Shown here piece after piece: positions 37,857 to 48,718 of a stretch of DNA of 62,537 nt; position 1 is the first letter of the stretch; the number at the start of each line of letters is the position of its first letter. The notes below the pieces were generated by a model. That model searched no databases. It was not told the origin of the DNA and worked only from the letters and a program-made list of their open reading frames with translations. The stretch is from Lacrimispora sp. 210928-DFI.3.58 (lineage in GTDB: Bacteria; Bacillota; Clostridia; Lachnospirales; Lachnospiraceae): the NCBI RefSeq assembly GCF_020554865.1, contig NZ_JAJCIC010000028.1, forward strand, positions 1 to 62,537, given 5' to 3'. A program made the translations under genes and the position numbers.

Positions 37857-38771
37857 ATGAGAAAACATGTGTTATCACTGGCTTTGGCAGCCATCATGGC
37901 TGCATCCTTAACTGCCTGCGGCTCCGGCTCTTCTGAGACCACGGCTGCGGCCACCGCTGCGACAGCCGGGACAACTGCCGAAGCCGCAGCTGACAGCTCT
38001 GAAGAAAGCACAGAGGCCGCTGCTGCCGGAGAGGTAAGCGCAGATGTGCAGAAGATCATTGACAGAGGCGTATTAAAGGTTGGATGCAAATCGGATATTC
38101 CGAAGTTCAGCTTACAGAATACTGCTACCGGCGAGTATGAGGGCTTTGAGGATGATCTGGCCTACAACATTGCAGGTGAGATCTTCGGCTGCACTGCTGA
38201 CGAGGCAAAGGAAAAGAAGCTGGTTGAATTCCAGGGCGTTACCGCAAAGACAAGAGGACCCCTTCTGGAGAATGGAGAGATCGATCTGGTGATCGCTACC
38301 TTCACTATCACAGAGGAGAGAAAGGAAACCTACAACTTCTCCACTCCTTACTATACGGATGCAGTGGGCCTGCTTGTAAATAAGGATTCCGGCATCAACT
38401 CCATTGAGGATCTGAATGGAAAGATCATCGGTGTTGCACAGTCCTCCACCACAAAGGACGGCTTCAAGGCTTATGTGGAGGAAAAGGGCCTGGATGTAAA
38501 TCCTGAATTCCAGGAATTCGACGGCTATCCCGCACTGGCTCAGGCGCTGGCTACAAAGCAGATCGACTGCTTCTCTGTAGACCGTGCGATCCTGGCAGGT
38601 TATGTAAATGACTCCAACCAGATCCTGGAGGACCGCTTTGCTGAGCAGGACTACGGCGTAGCTGCCGCAAAGGAGAATACAGGGCTGGCTGAGCTGGTAG
38701 AGGGCAAGGTAACCTCCATGCTGTCTGACGGCTCCATGAAGGCTCTGCAGGATCAGTGGGGATTGCAGTAA
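37857..38771 (+). CDS. Amino-acid ABC transporter substrate-binding lipoprotein
   Basis: A 304-residue solute-binding protein. Signal peptide with lipobox LTAC (cysteine near residue 21), a low-complexity S/T/A/E linker (about 22-58), then the SBP_bac_3 fold with VLKVGCKSDIPKFSLQN, YEGFEDDLAYNIAGEIF, LENGEIDLVIATFTITEER and FSTPYYTDAVGLLV. These fit glutamine/glutamate/polar amino-acid binders. Strong AGGAGG site. It works with the ATPase upstream and two permeases downstream. Confidence 0.94.
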   Translation: MRKHVLSLALAAIMAASLTACGSGSSETTAAATAATAGTTAEAAADSSEESTEAAAAGEVSADVQKIIDRGVLKVGCKSDIPKFSLQNTATGEYEGFEDDLAYNIAGEIFGCTADEAKEKKLVEFQGVTAKTRGPLLENGEIDLVIATFTITEERKETYNFSTPYYTDAVGLLVNKDSGINSIEDLNGKIIGVAQSSTTKDGFKAYVEEKGLDVNPEFQEFDGYPALAQALATKQIDCFSVDRAILAGYVNDSNQILEDRFAEQDYGVAAAKENTGLAELVEGKVTSMLSDGSMKALQDQWGLQ

Positions 38772-38911
38772 CAGCGCTCTTCGCTGTCTGTAACTGACAA
38801 AGACGATATTTATGGAGGGCGCTGCAAGATGACAGCTTTGACCGTCACCGGACTAAGCTTTCAGATTCTCAGGCGTCCTCCTGCATTTTTAATAAGCAAA
38901 GGAACGTTGTC

Positions 38912-39640
38912 ATGATAAAAGGTCTTTTAGATGGAAAACGCTGGGCTGCCCTGTGGAAGGCAATCCCTGAATATTATGTACCGGGCTTCTTTATGACTCT
39001 GCGGACTGCTGCGGTAGGCCTGGCAGTTGCACTTGTGCTGGGGATCATTTTCGGCACCCTCTCCACCATGAAATGGAAGCCAGCAAAAATCCTGTCACGT
39101 ATTTATGTGGAATTTATACAGAATACGCCTCTGGCGCTGCAGGTGCTGTTTTATTTCTCCATCCTGCCCATGCTGTTTTCCAGCTCCGGCTTCCGTATCC
39201 CGAAGTTTGTTCTGGGCGTGATCGGTGTCGGCATCTACCATGGAGCTTACATCTCCGAGGTCATCCGCACAGGCATTGAAGCGATCCCAAAGGGACAGTC
39301 CGAGGCAGCCGCCTCCCAGGGCTTTTCCTACATACAGACCATGTACTACATTATCCTGCCCCAGACCATAAAGATCATCATGCCGCCTCTTGCAAACCAG
39401 GCCCTCAATCTGGTAAAGAACACCTCGATCCTGGCAATGGTAGCCGGAATGGACCTCATGTACTATACGGACTCCTGGGGCTCTGAGAGGGGCTTTTTCG
39501 CCCAGGCCTATTTTACCAGCGCTCTGCTGTATTTCATCATCTGCTTTCCGCTGGCAAGGCTGGCACGCTATCTGGAGATCCGCTCCATGCGCCTCCCGGC
39601 GCCGAAAAAAAATCTGTTTGAGGAGGAAGGCGCATGTTAG
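38912..39640 (+). CDS. Amino-acid ABC transporter permease 1
   Basis: A 242-residue permease of the HisM/GlnP class with five membrane helices. The first helix is preceded by YYVPGFFMTLRTAAVGLAVA. The EAA coupling loop reads EAIPKGQSEAAASQGFSYIQ (about 125-144), followed by ILPQTIKIIMPPLANQ. The final gene bases overlap the second permease by 7 nt. A 140-nt gap with no gene precedes it, but the operon appears continuous. Confidence 0.93.
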   Translation: MIKGLLDGKRWAALWKAIPEYYVPGFFMTLRTAAVGLAVALVLGIIFGTLSTMKWKPAKILSRIYVEFIQNTPLALQVLFYFSILPMLFSSSGFRIPKFVLGVIGVGIYHGAYISEVIRTGIEAIPKGQSEAAASQGFSYIQTMYYIILPQTIKIIMPPLANQALNLVKNTSILAMVAGMDLMYYTDSWGSERGFFAQAYFTSALLYFIICFPLARLARYLEIRSMRLPAPKKNLFEEEGAC

Positions 39641-40296
39641 AGCTGTTTTTACAGATTTTTACAAAGGCGAATGTAACCTTTATGCTTAAGGGACTGGGCA
39701 TGACAGTGGCCATCGCCCTGTTCGCCACCATTATCAGCATGTTTTTCGGAACCATCCTGGCTCTCATCCGCACCTACAGCACGGGAAAATGGAAATGGGC
39801 CGGTACTCTGGTGGCTGCCTACACGGAGTTCTTCCGCTGTACGCCCAACCTGCTGTGGATCCTCTGGATCTACTTTACGGTCAAGGGAAATAAGATCGCA
39901 GTCTCCGTATTTGCCATCTCCCTGTTCACCTCTGCCGTTATGGCGGAGATCTTCCGCGGAGGCTTAAACTCCATACCAAAGGGACAGTTTGAGGCCGCCC
40001 AGTCCCAAGGCTTTCATTTTATCCAGACTCTCTGGTATATTGTCCTGCCCCAGACCTACAAGAAGGTCATCCCTGCACTTTTAAGCCAGGTGATCACAGT
40101 GATCAAGGATACCTCCTTCTTAAAGATGGTGGATGTGACAGAGTTCATGAGGAACTGTGCCGTCGTGATGGGCAGCATCTATGACGTGCGGGGCATGACA
40201 ATGCTGTTTGCCTTTGAGGCGATCTGCTATTTTGCGATCTGCTTCACCTTGAGCTGCGTTGTCCGCAGCTACCAGAAAACACTCGTGACTGCATAA
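39634..40296 (+). CDS. Amino-acid ABC transporter permease 2
   Basis: A 220-residue HisM/GlnP-type permease. TFMLKGLGMTVAIALFATI marks the start of the first membrane helix, and the EAA loop reads NSIPKGQFEAAQSQGFHFIQ. It pairs with permease 1 to form a heterodimeric channel. Overlap of 7 nt with the preceding gene and AGGAGG before its ATG. Confidence 0.93.
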   Translation: MLELFLQIFTKANVTFMLKGLGMTVAIALFATIISMFFGTILALIRTYSTGKWKWAGTLVAAYTEFFRCTPNLLWILWIYFTVKGNKIAVSVFAISLFTSAVMAEIFRGGLNSIPKGQFEAAQSQGFHFIQTLWYIVLPQTYKKVIPALLSQVITVIKDTSFLKMVDVTEFMRNCAVVMGSIYDVRGMTMLFAFEAICYFAICFTLSCVVRSYQKTLVTA

Positions 40297-40305
40297 GGAG
40301 ATTGG

Positions 40306-40905
40306 ATGATGGAAAATTATACGATTACGATCACAAGAGAATTCGGAAGCCTGGGGCGTTCCATTGCCCGTTCCCTTTCTGAAAAGCTGGGGATCGAGTT
40401 TTATGACAGGGATATTGTGGATGAGGTCGCAAAGCAGCTGAACCTTCCTGTGTCCCGCATCAGCGAGGCCGAGGAAAAGGCCCATCACCGCCTGTTCTCC
40501 CATATGTTCCCTCTGGGCACGGACGAGGAGTATATCCAGGATATGATATTCGATGTGCAGAAGGACATTATCCTGGATCTGGCAGCAAAATCCAGCTGCA
40601 TCATCGTGGGCCGCTGCTCTGATTTTCTTTTGCAGAATAAGAAGAACAATGTGAACATTTTCATCTATGCACCTTATAAGGAGAGGCTGGAAAACTGCAT
40701 CAACATCCTGGATATGACGGAGGATCAGGCAAAGCGGATGATCATGAGCGTGGATAAGGCCAGAAATGCCTACCACAAAAAATATGCGGGATATCTGCCG
40801 GGAGACTCCCTGCACAAGCATTTCATGATCGACTCCTCTCTCCTGGGCGTGGAAGGGACGGCGGAGCTGATCGCCCAGATGGCAAGAGCAAAATTTAAGC
40901 TTTGA
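40306..40905 (+). CDS. Cytidylate-kinase-like family protein
   Basis: A 199-residue P-loop kinase-like protein. ITITREFGSLGRSIARSLSE (about 6-25) is the cytidylate kinase-like opening, with EFGSLGRS in place of a classical Walker A, and SCIIVGRCSDFLL (about 97-109) follows. The family is common in Clostridia and mostly uncharacterised; it differs from Cmk by lacking the CMP-binding insert. It lies 9 nt behind the transporter genes, so it is probably in the same transcript, but a link to amino-acid uptake is only inference. Confidence 0.8.
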   Translation: MMENYTITITREFGSLGRSIARSLSEKLGIEFYDRDIVDEVAKQLNLPVSRISEAEEKAHHRLFSHMFPLGTDEEYIQDMIFDVQKDIILDLAAKSSCIIVGRCSDFLLQNKKNNVNIFIYAPYKERLENCINILDMTEDQAKRMIMSVDKARNAYHKKYAGYLPGDSLHKHFMIDSSLLGVEGTAELIAQMARAKFKL

Positions 40906-40930
40906 CAACGTGTTCTAAATGGATTATCAT
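40902..40930 (+). promoter_or_regulatory. Promoter of sfsA
   Basis: TTGACA (40902-40907) overlaps the stop codon of the preceding gene and is 17 nt from TATCAT (40925-40930). This would allow sfsA to be expressed apart from the transporter operon. Confidence 0.7.
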
Positions 40931-41027
40931 CTATAGGAGGCAGCGCTTTTAAGCAGGAATGGTGCTTCATACCTGCTCTGGCGCAGGCCTCTTTTTCTAT
41001 ATAGGCGAAAGGAGCTTCCTGCTTTTT

Positions 41028-41852
41028 ATGAGATATGAACATATTGTCAGAGGAATATTCAAAAGCCGCCCCAACCGCTTTATCGCCCATGTGGAGGTAA
41101 ACGGAAAGCAGGTGGTGTGCCATGTGAAAAATACCGGAAGGTGCCGGGAGCTGCTGATCCCAGGCGTTCCCGTGTTTTTAGAGTTTCACCCGGAGGCCGG
41201 GAAGATGGGCAGAAAGACGGAGTATGATCTTATTGGTGTCATGAAGGGGGATATCCTTGTCAATATGGACTCCCAAGCTCCCAACAAGGTGGCCTGGGAA
41301 TGGATGCAGGGGATGGCGCAGATGGAAAACGGGCAGAAAAGAAGGGAATATCTGCCGGGGCTTCAGCCTGACCGGCATGCCGAAAGTGACCGGTCTGGCG
41401 AAATGCTCTTCAGAGAACCGGGAAACGATCCCATACTCTGGCTCCCCCGAAATATCCGCAGGGAAGTGACCCACGGTGATTCCAGGTTTGATCTGGCTTT
41501 TACCTTGGAGAATAGAACAGAGGCCTCTCTAAAGCGCCCTGCATTCATGGAGGTCAAGGGCGTTACCCTGGAGCAGAACGGGCAGGCTCTGTTCCCGGAC
41601 GCCCCTACGGAACGAGGCGTGAAGCATTTAAAGGGACTGGCAAAGGCCTGCCAAGAAGGATATGAGGCCTATGTGCTCTTTGTGATCCAGATGAAGGGGG
41701 TATCCTCCTTTCGCCCCAATGATGCCACACATCCCGCCTTTGGAGGAGCTCTCAGGGAAGCGGCAGCCGCAGGTGTACACGTGCTGGCCTATGACTGCGC
41801 CGCCACAGCAGATTCCCTGACAATTGATACTCCTGTGACAGTAACGCTGTAA
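41028..41852 (+). CDS. sfsA: SfsA family DNA-binding/nuclease-like protein
   Basis: A 274-residue SfsA homologue. Opens MRYEHIVRGIFKSRPNRFIA with VCHVKNTGRCRELLIPG, then NMDSQAPNKVAWEW, SRFDLAF, FMEVKGVTLEQNG (E and K of a PD-(D/E)XK-like site) and FPDAPTERGVKHLKGL. SfsA was named for sugar fermentation stimulation in E. coli; its true role is unclear. An unusual 40-residue insert (about 90-130) makes it longer than typical homologues of about 230. The frame is open to 40959, but MRYEHIV matches the family start. Confidence 0.9.
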   Translation: MRYEHIVRGIFKSRPNRFIAHVEVNGKQVVCHVKNTGRCRELLIPGVPVFLEFHPEAGKMGRKTEYDLIGVMKGDILVNMDSQAPNKVAWEWMQGMAQMENGQKRREYLPGLQPDRHAESDRSGEMLFREPGNDPILWLPRNIRREVTHGDSRFDLAFTLENRTEASLKRPAFMEVKGVTLEQNGQALFPDAPTERGVKHLKGLAKACQEGYEAYVLFVIQMKGVSSFRPNDATHPAFGGALREAAAAGVHVLAYDCAATADSLTIDTPVTVTL

Positions 41853-41953
41853 CGGCGGGCTTTGACGTTTCTGCTGCTGTATCCCTTTAAGCCGGAGCTG
41901 CATATACTATAGCAGACATCCGTCATCCTGTATATCAAGGAAGGACATGACCT

Positions 41954-42220
41954 ATGGTATATCCCCTGTATGACATGAACCCCGGAGAGCGGGCGGAGGT
42001 GGTCTGGCTCATCAGTGAGCCGGAAATGTGCAGCCGCTTAAAGGCTTTGGGTTTTCTCTTTGGCGAGCCCATCACCTGTGTTCTCAAGGACAGTGCCCGC
42101 TCCATGGCTGCCTATGAGGTGCGCGGTGCTGTTATCGCTCTCAGGACTGCCAATACCCGTGAAATATTGGTGCGGAAGACAATGGGATCCGAAAAGTCCC
42201 CACTGAAGTTTTCTAAATAA
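41954..42220 (+). CDS. FeoA-domain protein
   Basis: An 88-residue SH3-like protein. The core (LYDMNPGERAEVVWL, RLKALGFLFGEPITCVLK, YEVRGAVIALRTANTREILVR split over residues 5-75) matches FeoA, the small partner of the FeoB ferrous-iron transporter. No feoB lies beside it, so this may be a stand-alone FeoA-like protein. It follows AAGGA and ends before a bidirectional terminator. Confidence 0.85.
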   Translation: MVYPLYDMNPGERAEVVWLISEPEMCSRLKALGFLFGEPITCVLKDSARSMAAYEVRGAVIALRTANTREILVRKTMGSEKSPLKFSK

Positions 42221-42255
42221 ACCTGCATGCCCCCGGCAGCAGGTCTTTTATCGTA

Positions 42256-42303
42256 AAAATGCCTGTTCCCAGACAGTATATGCTGCGGGACAGGCATTTT
42301 ATT
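42256..42303. terminator. Bidirectional terminator between feoA-like gene and uracil permease
   Basis: AAAATGCCTGTTCCC (42256-42270) pairs with GGGACAGGCATTTT (42287-42300) with one bulge. The flanking A4 and T4 runs allow termination from both strands, fitting its place between convergent genes. Confidence 0.85.
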
Positions 42304-42315
42304 GTAATGTGGCGT

Positions 42316-43575
42316 TTATTCCTCCTGGTCGTTGGTGAGATGGAGCTTATCCAGCGCGTAGAACACCAGGCTTAAAGCCATGCCCACTACGCAGGCCAGA
42401 ACCATGCCTGTGAGCTGGATATTTCCGATCTTCACAGCTGCACCGGAGAGACCGGTGACAAAGATAACGCTTGTGAGGACCTGATTGCGGTTTTTGGAGA
42501 AATCCACTCTGGAGTCCACCAGTATCCGCAGTCCGGAGGTGCCGATCATTCCGTAGAGCAGGAAGGAAATACCGCCGATAACAGGGCCTGGGATGGTACT
42601 GATCAGGGTAGACAGCTTGCCCACAAAAGAGCAGATGATCGACAGAATGGCTGCGCCTGCGATCACACGCACGCTGTACACCTTTGTCACTGCCATGACA
42701 CCGATGTTCTCACCGTAAGTCGTGGTCGGCACAGAACCGATAAAGCCGGAGAGCATGGTGGAGAAATTGTCTCCGAACAAGGAGCGGTGGAGTCCCGGAT
42801 CCTTTAAGAGGTCACGGCCCACGATCTTGCTGGTAACGACCTGGTGACCGATGTGCTCTGAGGCGATCACCAGGATGACCGGAAGGATGATCAGAATAGC
42901 TTCCATGTTAAACTTTGGCGCGGTAAAATTGGGGAGTGCAAAAATAGGGGCCGCCGCCACCTCATCAAAGTTCACCAGTCCGCAGACAATGGCTGCCGCA
43001 TATCCCGCCAGCACTGCGATGAGGATGGGGATAACAGAGAGGAATTTGCGGAACAGGATGGAGCCGAACACAGCCGTGCCCAGCGTCACGATGAACACGA
43101 TGGCCTTCTTCGGATCGATCACCTCATCCAAAAGGCCTGCATTGCTTGCTGCGCTGCCTGAGAGCTCTAAACCGATCAGCGCGACTACCGGGCCCATGGC
43201 TGCCGGCGGAAGCACCACATCGATCCAGTCCGTACCGAATTTGTAAACAATGAGTGCCAGGATACAGCCGCAGAAGCCCACTGCCACAAAGCCGCCCAGG
43301 GCATATTCATAACCGAAATTGCTGATCACAATACCTGCCGGAGCCAGAAAAGCAAAGCTGGAGCCCAGATAGGCGGGAGCCTTTCCCTTTGTCACAAAGA
43401 TAAACAGCAATGTTCCCACGCCATTCATGAACAGAACAATGGCAGGGCTTATGCCAAAGAGGAAGGGTACCAGCACGGACGCGCCGAACATGGCGAACAT
43501 GTGCTGGATGCTTAAAGGCACCAACAGCTTTAAGGGCACCTTTTCCTCTACCTGGATGATACGATGATTTTCCAT
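42316..43575 (-). CDS. Uracil/xanthine permease (NCS2 family, UraA-like)
   Basis: A 419-residue transporter with about 14 membrane helices. FAMFGASVLVPFLFGISP (about 27-44), VVALIGLELSG, EHIGHQVVTSKIVGRDLLKD (about 240-259) and GSVPTTTYGENIGVMAVT (about 273-290) are NCS2 signatures; the central TYGENIG resembles uracil carriers (UraA/PyrP). It takes up uracil by proton symport. No PyrR-type attenuator is present in the 36-nt gap after the helicase gene. Confidence 0.93.
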   Translation of the reverse strand: MENHRIIQVEEKVPLKLLVPLSIQHMFAMFGASVLVPFLFGISPAIVLFMNGVGTLLFIFVTKGKAPAYLGSSFAFLAPAGIVISNFGYEYALGGFVAVGFCGCILALIVYKFGTDWIDVVLPPAAMGPVVALIGLELSGSAASNAGLLDEVIDPKKAIVFIVTLGTAVFGSILFRKFLSVIPILIAVLAGYAAAIVCGLVNFDEVAAAPIFALPNFTAPKFNMEAILIILPVILVIASEHIGHQVVTSKIVGRDLLKDPGLHRSLFGDNFSTMLSGFIGSVPTTTYGENIGVMAVTKVYSVRVIAGAAILSIICSFVGKLSTLISTIPGPVIGGISFLLYGMIGTSGLRILVDSRVDFSKNRNQVLTSVIFVTGLSGAAVKIGNIQLTGMVLACVVGMALSLVFYALDKLHLTNDQEE

Positions 43576-43611
43576 TTTGAATCCTCCTTTGTTTTCCTCT
43601 ATTTTGCTTTC

Positions 43612-45603
43612 TCATCCCCTTGCTTTGCTCCGCTTTACGCGGCTTCTCGGATGGTTTTGCTTCCCACGCTCAAAGCAGCGCTCACAGATGGAGAAGGGAT
43701 AATCCCATGACAGCTCTCTTCCGCAGGCGGAGCATTTGCGGGAATAGCTGGCACATTCTGTTTTTAAGATGCGGCTGATCTCTTCCTCCGTCTGCCGCCG
43801 CTCCTCATCCAGGTATGCATCCTGAATGGGGAGGCCCACCTTCCTTGAAAACTGGAAGTACAGATCGAGCATCTTATAATAGCTCTCCAGATCATAGAGA
43901 TCAGGGCCCGGACTGTAGGGAAATTCCAGCTCATCCACATCCCGGTACTCTCTGCAGTAATCCTTCCACAGATCCATCACCATTTTATTGTCAATATCCA
44001 CAGAGCAGGTGATCAGCTTGTAGATCTCCTGCTTTGTAAATTCATCCAAATGTCCCCGGTGCACCTGCTCAAAGTTCATATACAGGGCTAAGAGCTCGTC
44101 CACCTCCATCTTCTCATAGATAGCCGGCGGACTCATGCCTGCCCATATTTTGATCAGGGTGTCGATCTCAACAGGCATATCAAGAAGCTGCTCCGGGAAG
44201 CCCACATAGGCCTTCATGATCGGAATGGGACGCCTTTCCAGGCCGTCCGCTATCACCTCCAGGTTGTCAATGGCGGCTACATAGCCCTCGTCATAAAGGC
44301 CAAACCTCCCCGCCCTTCCTGCGATCTGCTTGATCTCCTCCGGCAGCAGCGTCCGTTTATTGACGCCGTCGAACTTCATTGTCTCCACAAATACGATCCT
44401 GCGGATGGGAAGATTTAACCCCATGCCGATGGCATCTGTGCTGACCACTACCTCCGTCTCCTTCTCCAGGAAACGGCGCACCTGCTCCCTGCGGGTGGCA
44501 GGGGGAAGGCTTCCATAGATCACGCTGCAGTGGATCCCCTGGTTCTCCAGATGGGCCGCCAGAGCCAGCACGGATTTCTTGGAAAATACGATCAGGGCAT
44601 CGCCCTTTCTCAGATCCCTTGTCAGGGAATAGGGCTTTTCCTCCACCGTAAGCCTGGTGTTCCGCTTATGGCGCACGATGCGGTACTGGTCGCCGCAGCG
44701 TTTGATCATCTGGACAATGATGTCCTCTGCCTCCGGGGCCATGCACAGATGGATCTCCTCTGCCCGGAGTCCCAGCACAGCCCTCGTCCAGTTGTGTCCG
44801 CGGTAGGGGTCTGCCACCATCTGGCATTCATCTACCACCACGATATCAAAATACTCGTGATCATTTAACATTTCCACGGTGCAGGCCTGGCACAGGGCAC
44901 CCGGTACCTCCAATGTCTCCTCCCCTGTTATCATAGAGCAGGCCAGCCCTTCTCCGTTCAGCCTGTCGTACACCTCCAGGGCCAGAAGCCTCAATGGTCC
45001 AAAATAAGCGCCATGGCTGCACGCCTTTAAACGCTCTAAAGCATCATGGGTCTTTCCACTGTTGGTAGGGCCTACATGGAGGACAAATCTGCGCTTCATC
45101 TCCCTTGCTCCGGGATATTCGTCCTCCGGGTTCTGCTGCACCGATTCCATGATCCCCTTTTTCACGGTCTTGGGAATATAGAACAGCTCATAGGCACGCT
45201 CCAGGGAATTGGTAAGAAGGTAGCGGCGGATGCCCTGCATCTTCAGGACATTTTCCAGCTCCTCCAGGGACAGGTCCGACACAAACTGCAGGTCCTTTTT
45301 TGCGAGAATGCGGCAGAATGCCTGCATTTTCCCGTAATTTTCCATCCATTCGTCATAAAGGGGACCGGGCTTTAAATGGCCCTCCTTGCGCATCAGATAG
45401 GAACAGACCTTTGCAAACATGGCATGGACATCATTCAGCTCATTGGATTTTGCAATGGGCCTCATGCCGGGCTCATTCAGACGGCTGATCCTGGCCCGCA
45501 CCTCGCTTCCTGTCATGGAACGGTAGCGCTTATTGACATTTCCAAAGAACAGGTCCTTATAATATTCCTCCAGATAATCGATACACTCTGCTTTTATCTC
45601 CAT
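43612..45603 (-). CDS. Suv3-like DExH RNA helicase with C-terminal zinc ribbon
   Basis: A 663-residue superfamily 2 helicase. Walker A is HVGPTNSGKTHDALERL (about 175-191), the DExH box VVVDECQMV, motif V STDAIGMGLNLPI and motif VI QIAGRAGRFG. The GPTNSGKT and IAGRAGRFG pattern matches mitochondrial Suv3, the degradosome helicase. The C-terminal tail carries CSACGREL...CERCF, a zinc ribbon. Suv3-like helicases are uncommon in Firmicutes and their role there is unknown; RNA turnover is the natural guess. ATG follows AAAGGA. Confidence 0.88.
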   Translation of the reverse strand: MEIKAECIDYLEEYYKDLFFGNVNKRYRSMTGSEVRARISRLNEPGMRPIAKSNELNDVHAMFAKVCSYLMRKEGHLKPGPLYDEWMENYGKMQAFCRILAKKDLQFVSDLSLEELENVLKMQGIRRYLLTNSLERAYELFYIPKTVKKGIMESVQQNPEDEYPGAREMKRRFVLHVGPTNSGKTHDALERLKACSHGAYFGPLRLLALEVYDRLNGEGLACSMITGEETLEVPGALCQACTVEMLNDHEYFDIVVVDECQMVADPYRGHNWTRAVLGLRAEEIHLCMAPEAEDIIVQMIKRCGDQYRIVRHKRNTRLTVEEKPYSLTRDLRKGDALIVFSKKSVLALAAHLENQGIHCSVIYGSLPPATRREQVRRFLEKETEVVVSTDAIGMGLNLPIRRIVFVETMKFDGVNKRTLLPEEIKQIAGRAGRFGLYDEGYVAAIDNLEVIADGLERRPIPIMKAYVGFPEQLLDMPVEIDTLIKIWAGMSPPAIYEKMEVDELLALYMNFEQVHRGHLDEFTKQEIYKLITCSVDIDNKMVMDLWKDYCREYRDVDELEFPYSPGPDLYDLESYYKMLDLYFQFSRKVGLPIQDAYLDEERRQTEEEISRILKTECASYSRKCSACGRELSWDYPFSICERCFERGKQNHPRSRVKRSKARG

Positions 45604-45633
45604 GTGTCCTCTTTCTTTTATCTCACCTATTCA

Positions 45634-45674
45634 CAAAAACCGCCAGGTGTCCATGCTCTCATGTCCATCTGGCA
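45634..45674 (-). terminator. Probable terminator of the DUF6483-like gene
   Basis: On the minus strand an imperfect hairpin closed by GCCAG/CTGGC with inner CATG/CATG pairing precedes GGTTTTTGTG. It lies 20 nt past the stop codon and before the helicase gene. Confidence 0.5.
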
Positions 45675-45693
45675 GCTGATCCTTACGCCGATG

Positions 45694-46089
45694 TTACACC
45701 ATAGTGGTATCTACAAAGTTCTCAAATCCGGAGATACCAAACTCGGCGCTGATATTATTGATGCCCTCCACGATCTCCTCACGGGAGTAATTGGCTGTGT
45801 AGAGCACGTCATCCTTAAACTGGTTCAGATACATATAAAATGTCAGGGCCATCTCCAGATACTCCATATTGGATGTGTCCAGCTCCTCGTAAAGCGTGTT
45901 CTCCGCCCCGTTCATATCCCCTGCATCTGCCATATCCTTCAGCTTCCTGTAAATGCTGTCCAAAGAGGTATACTTATCCTCTGTATCAGGGAGCTCATAA
46001 TCAATATCATTCTTGCCCAGAGCCAGCCTGGCAATGGCTCTCACAAGATCGCTGATGGTCCGCATTACATAATCGTCCTGATAACCCAT
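45694..46089 (-). CDS. Conserved hypothetical protein (DUF6483-like)
   Basis: A 131-residue soluble, helical, acidic protein. It opens GYQDDYVMRTISDLVRAIAR, a pattern I associate with the DUF6483 family of Clostridia; the family has no known function. No membrane helix, cysteine motif or catalytic signature is visible. ATG follows TAGGAGA. It sits alone between the helicase and the split DUF3810 gene. Confidence 0.65.
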   Translation of the reverse strand: MGYQDDYVMRTISDLVRAIARLALGKNDIDYELPDTEDKYTSLDSIYRKLKDMADAGDMNGAENTLYEELDTSNMEYLEMALTFYMYLNQFKDDVLYTANYSREEIVEGINNISAEFGISGFENFVDTTMV

Positions 46090-46265
46090 ATTTTTCTTCT
46101 CCTACGGTGTGTTTTCTGCTTCGCGCATATTAGAATAAGTATAGATGATATCCCCTCTGCCGTCAAGAAGGGAGTTCTCTTAAGTTTCCGCCCCCCTTTC
46201 TTGACTCCCTCCCCGGATCACCCTATAATAATGGAATAACCACATGAATAAGGCAGGTATATCAA

Positions 46266-46565
46266 ATGCATCGTCTGCACAATCCGAACAGTCCGAAAAA
46301 ACAGCCGTCCAAACCGGAGAGTTCCAAAGCCTGGATATGGTCAGGAGGGATCCTGCTCCTGACAGCGGTGGCCCTAAGCCTTCTGGCCCGTTTTCTGCCT
46401 GGCTTTGCCCAGGGGTACAGCTCCCTTATCTATCCTCTGTTAAAAGGCAGCATTGGACGGGTATGCAGCCTGATCCCCATTTCAATGTCGGAGGCCGGCG
46501 TTTATGGTTTGGCATTGTTCTCTATCTGCTATGTGATCCGCCATAGAAAAAGGCCCTTGGCGGTT
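46266..46565 (+). pseudogene. DUF3810 membrane peptidase gene, 5' fragment interrupted by the mobile element
   Basis: The first 100 codons of a DUF3810 protein. A membrane helix (about 20-40, GGILLLTAVALSLLARFLP) and the family stretch YPLLKGSIGRVCSLIPISMS are followed by a second helix YGLALFSICYVIRHRK. After codon 100 the frame runs into element DNA and stops at 46679 with unrelated residues. The rest of the gene is at 54728-55635. The ATG has AGGCAGGT upstream. Confidence 0.85.
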
Positions 46566-46605
46566 TGGTGCCCCCTGACAGGGGTAACTTTGCAGGTGTC
46601 TGAAC

Positions 46606-46650
46606 CCCCGGCAGATATTGCTTCGGCAGTATCTGCCGGGGACTTCTTTT
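46606..46650 (+). terminator. Inward-facing terminator at the left element end
   Basis: CCCCGGCAGATA (46606-46617) pairs perfectly with TATCTGCCGGGG (46630-46641); on the plus strand ACTTCTTTTTG follows. It would stop host transcription of the broken DUF3810 gene from entering the element. On the minus strand no T-run follows, so it is not an ordinary recombinase terminator. Confidence 0.75.
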
Positions 46651-46654
46651 TGTC

Positions 46655-48334
<1,680 letters not shown>

Positions 48335-48386
48335 TCAGCGCATCGCGTCTACACAATACCCCAAAGCCTGGGGAATGTCCAGCCCT

Positions 48387-48563
48387 TTAGGCGCACAGCT
48401 TTCCCTGCTGTGCGTCCAGGTCGATGAGGGCTTTCAGCTTGTCCTCCGGGGTGGCGCTGCCTTGCTGCGGGAACACAGACACCACACGGATAAGCCGCCC
48501 ATGGGAGCGCTGAAGGCGTTCCGCTTTTACCTGTTGAACATCATCTTTCGCTTCTTCTGACAT
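48387..48563 (-). CDS. Small recombinase-associated protein (TnpW-like candidate)
   Basis: A 58-residue protein upstream of the recombinase on the same strand. ATG at 48561-48563 follows GGAGG by 7 nt. The middle (RLIRVVSVFPQQGSATPEDK) and position resemble small accessory proteins such as TnpW of Tn4451-like elements, but the match is by eye and weak. No membrane helix. Function unknown; possibly it helps regulate recombination. Confidence 0.55.
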   Translation of the reverse strand: MSEEAKDDVQQVKAERLQRSHGRLIRVVSVFPQQGSATPEDKLKALIDLDAQQGKLCA

Positions 48564-48586
48564 TTTCGTTTCCTCCATCTCTGGTC

Positions 48587-48718
48587 GGGAAGGTTTGGCA
48601 ACCTTGCCAAACCTTCCTGGGCAGCGCTTTTGGTGATTTCATCAAAAGCGGTCTCCCGGCTCTGTGGTATATTCCGCTCCTCCCGCGGATCGCCTTTGAC
48701 ACTATTGTCAAAGGCGAT
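48587..48718. repeat. Cluster of three short-loop palindromes
   Basis: Three near-perfect inverted repeats in 132 bp. First: 48587-48616, 14-bp arms, 2-nt loop, core TTTGGCAA-CC-TTGCCAAA, no mismatch. Second: 48624-48649, 12-bp arms, one mismatch, core GGTGA-TT-TCATC. Third: 48689-48718, 13-bp arms, 4-nt loop, core TTTGACA/TGTCAAA. They lie in the gap between the small ORF and the MobC-like genes. Confidence 0.9.
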
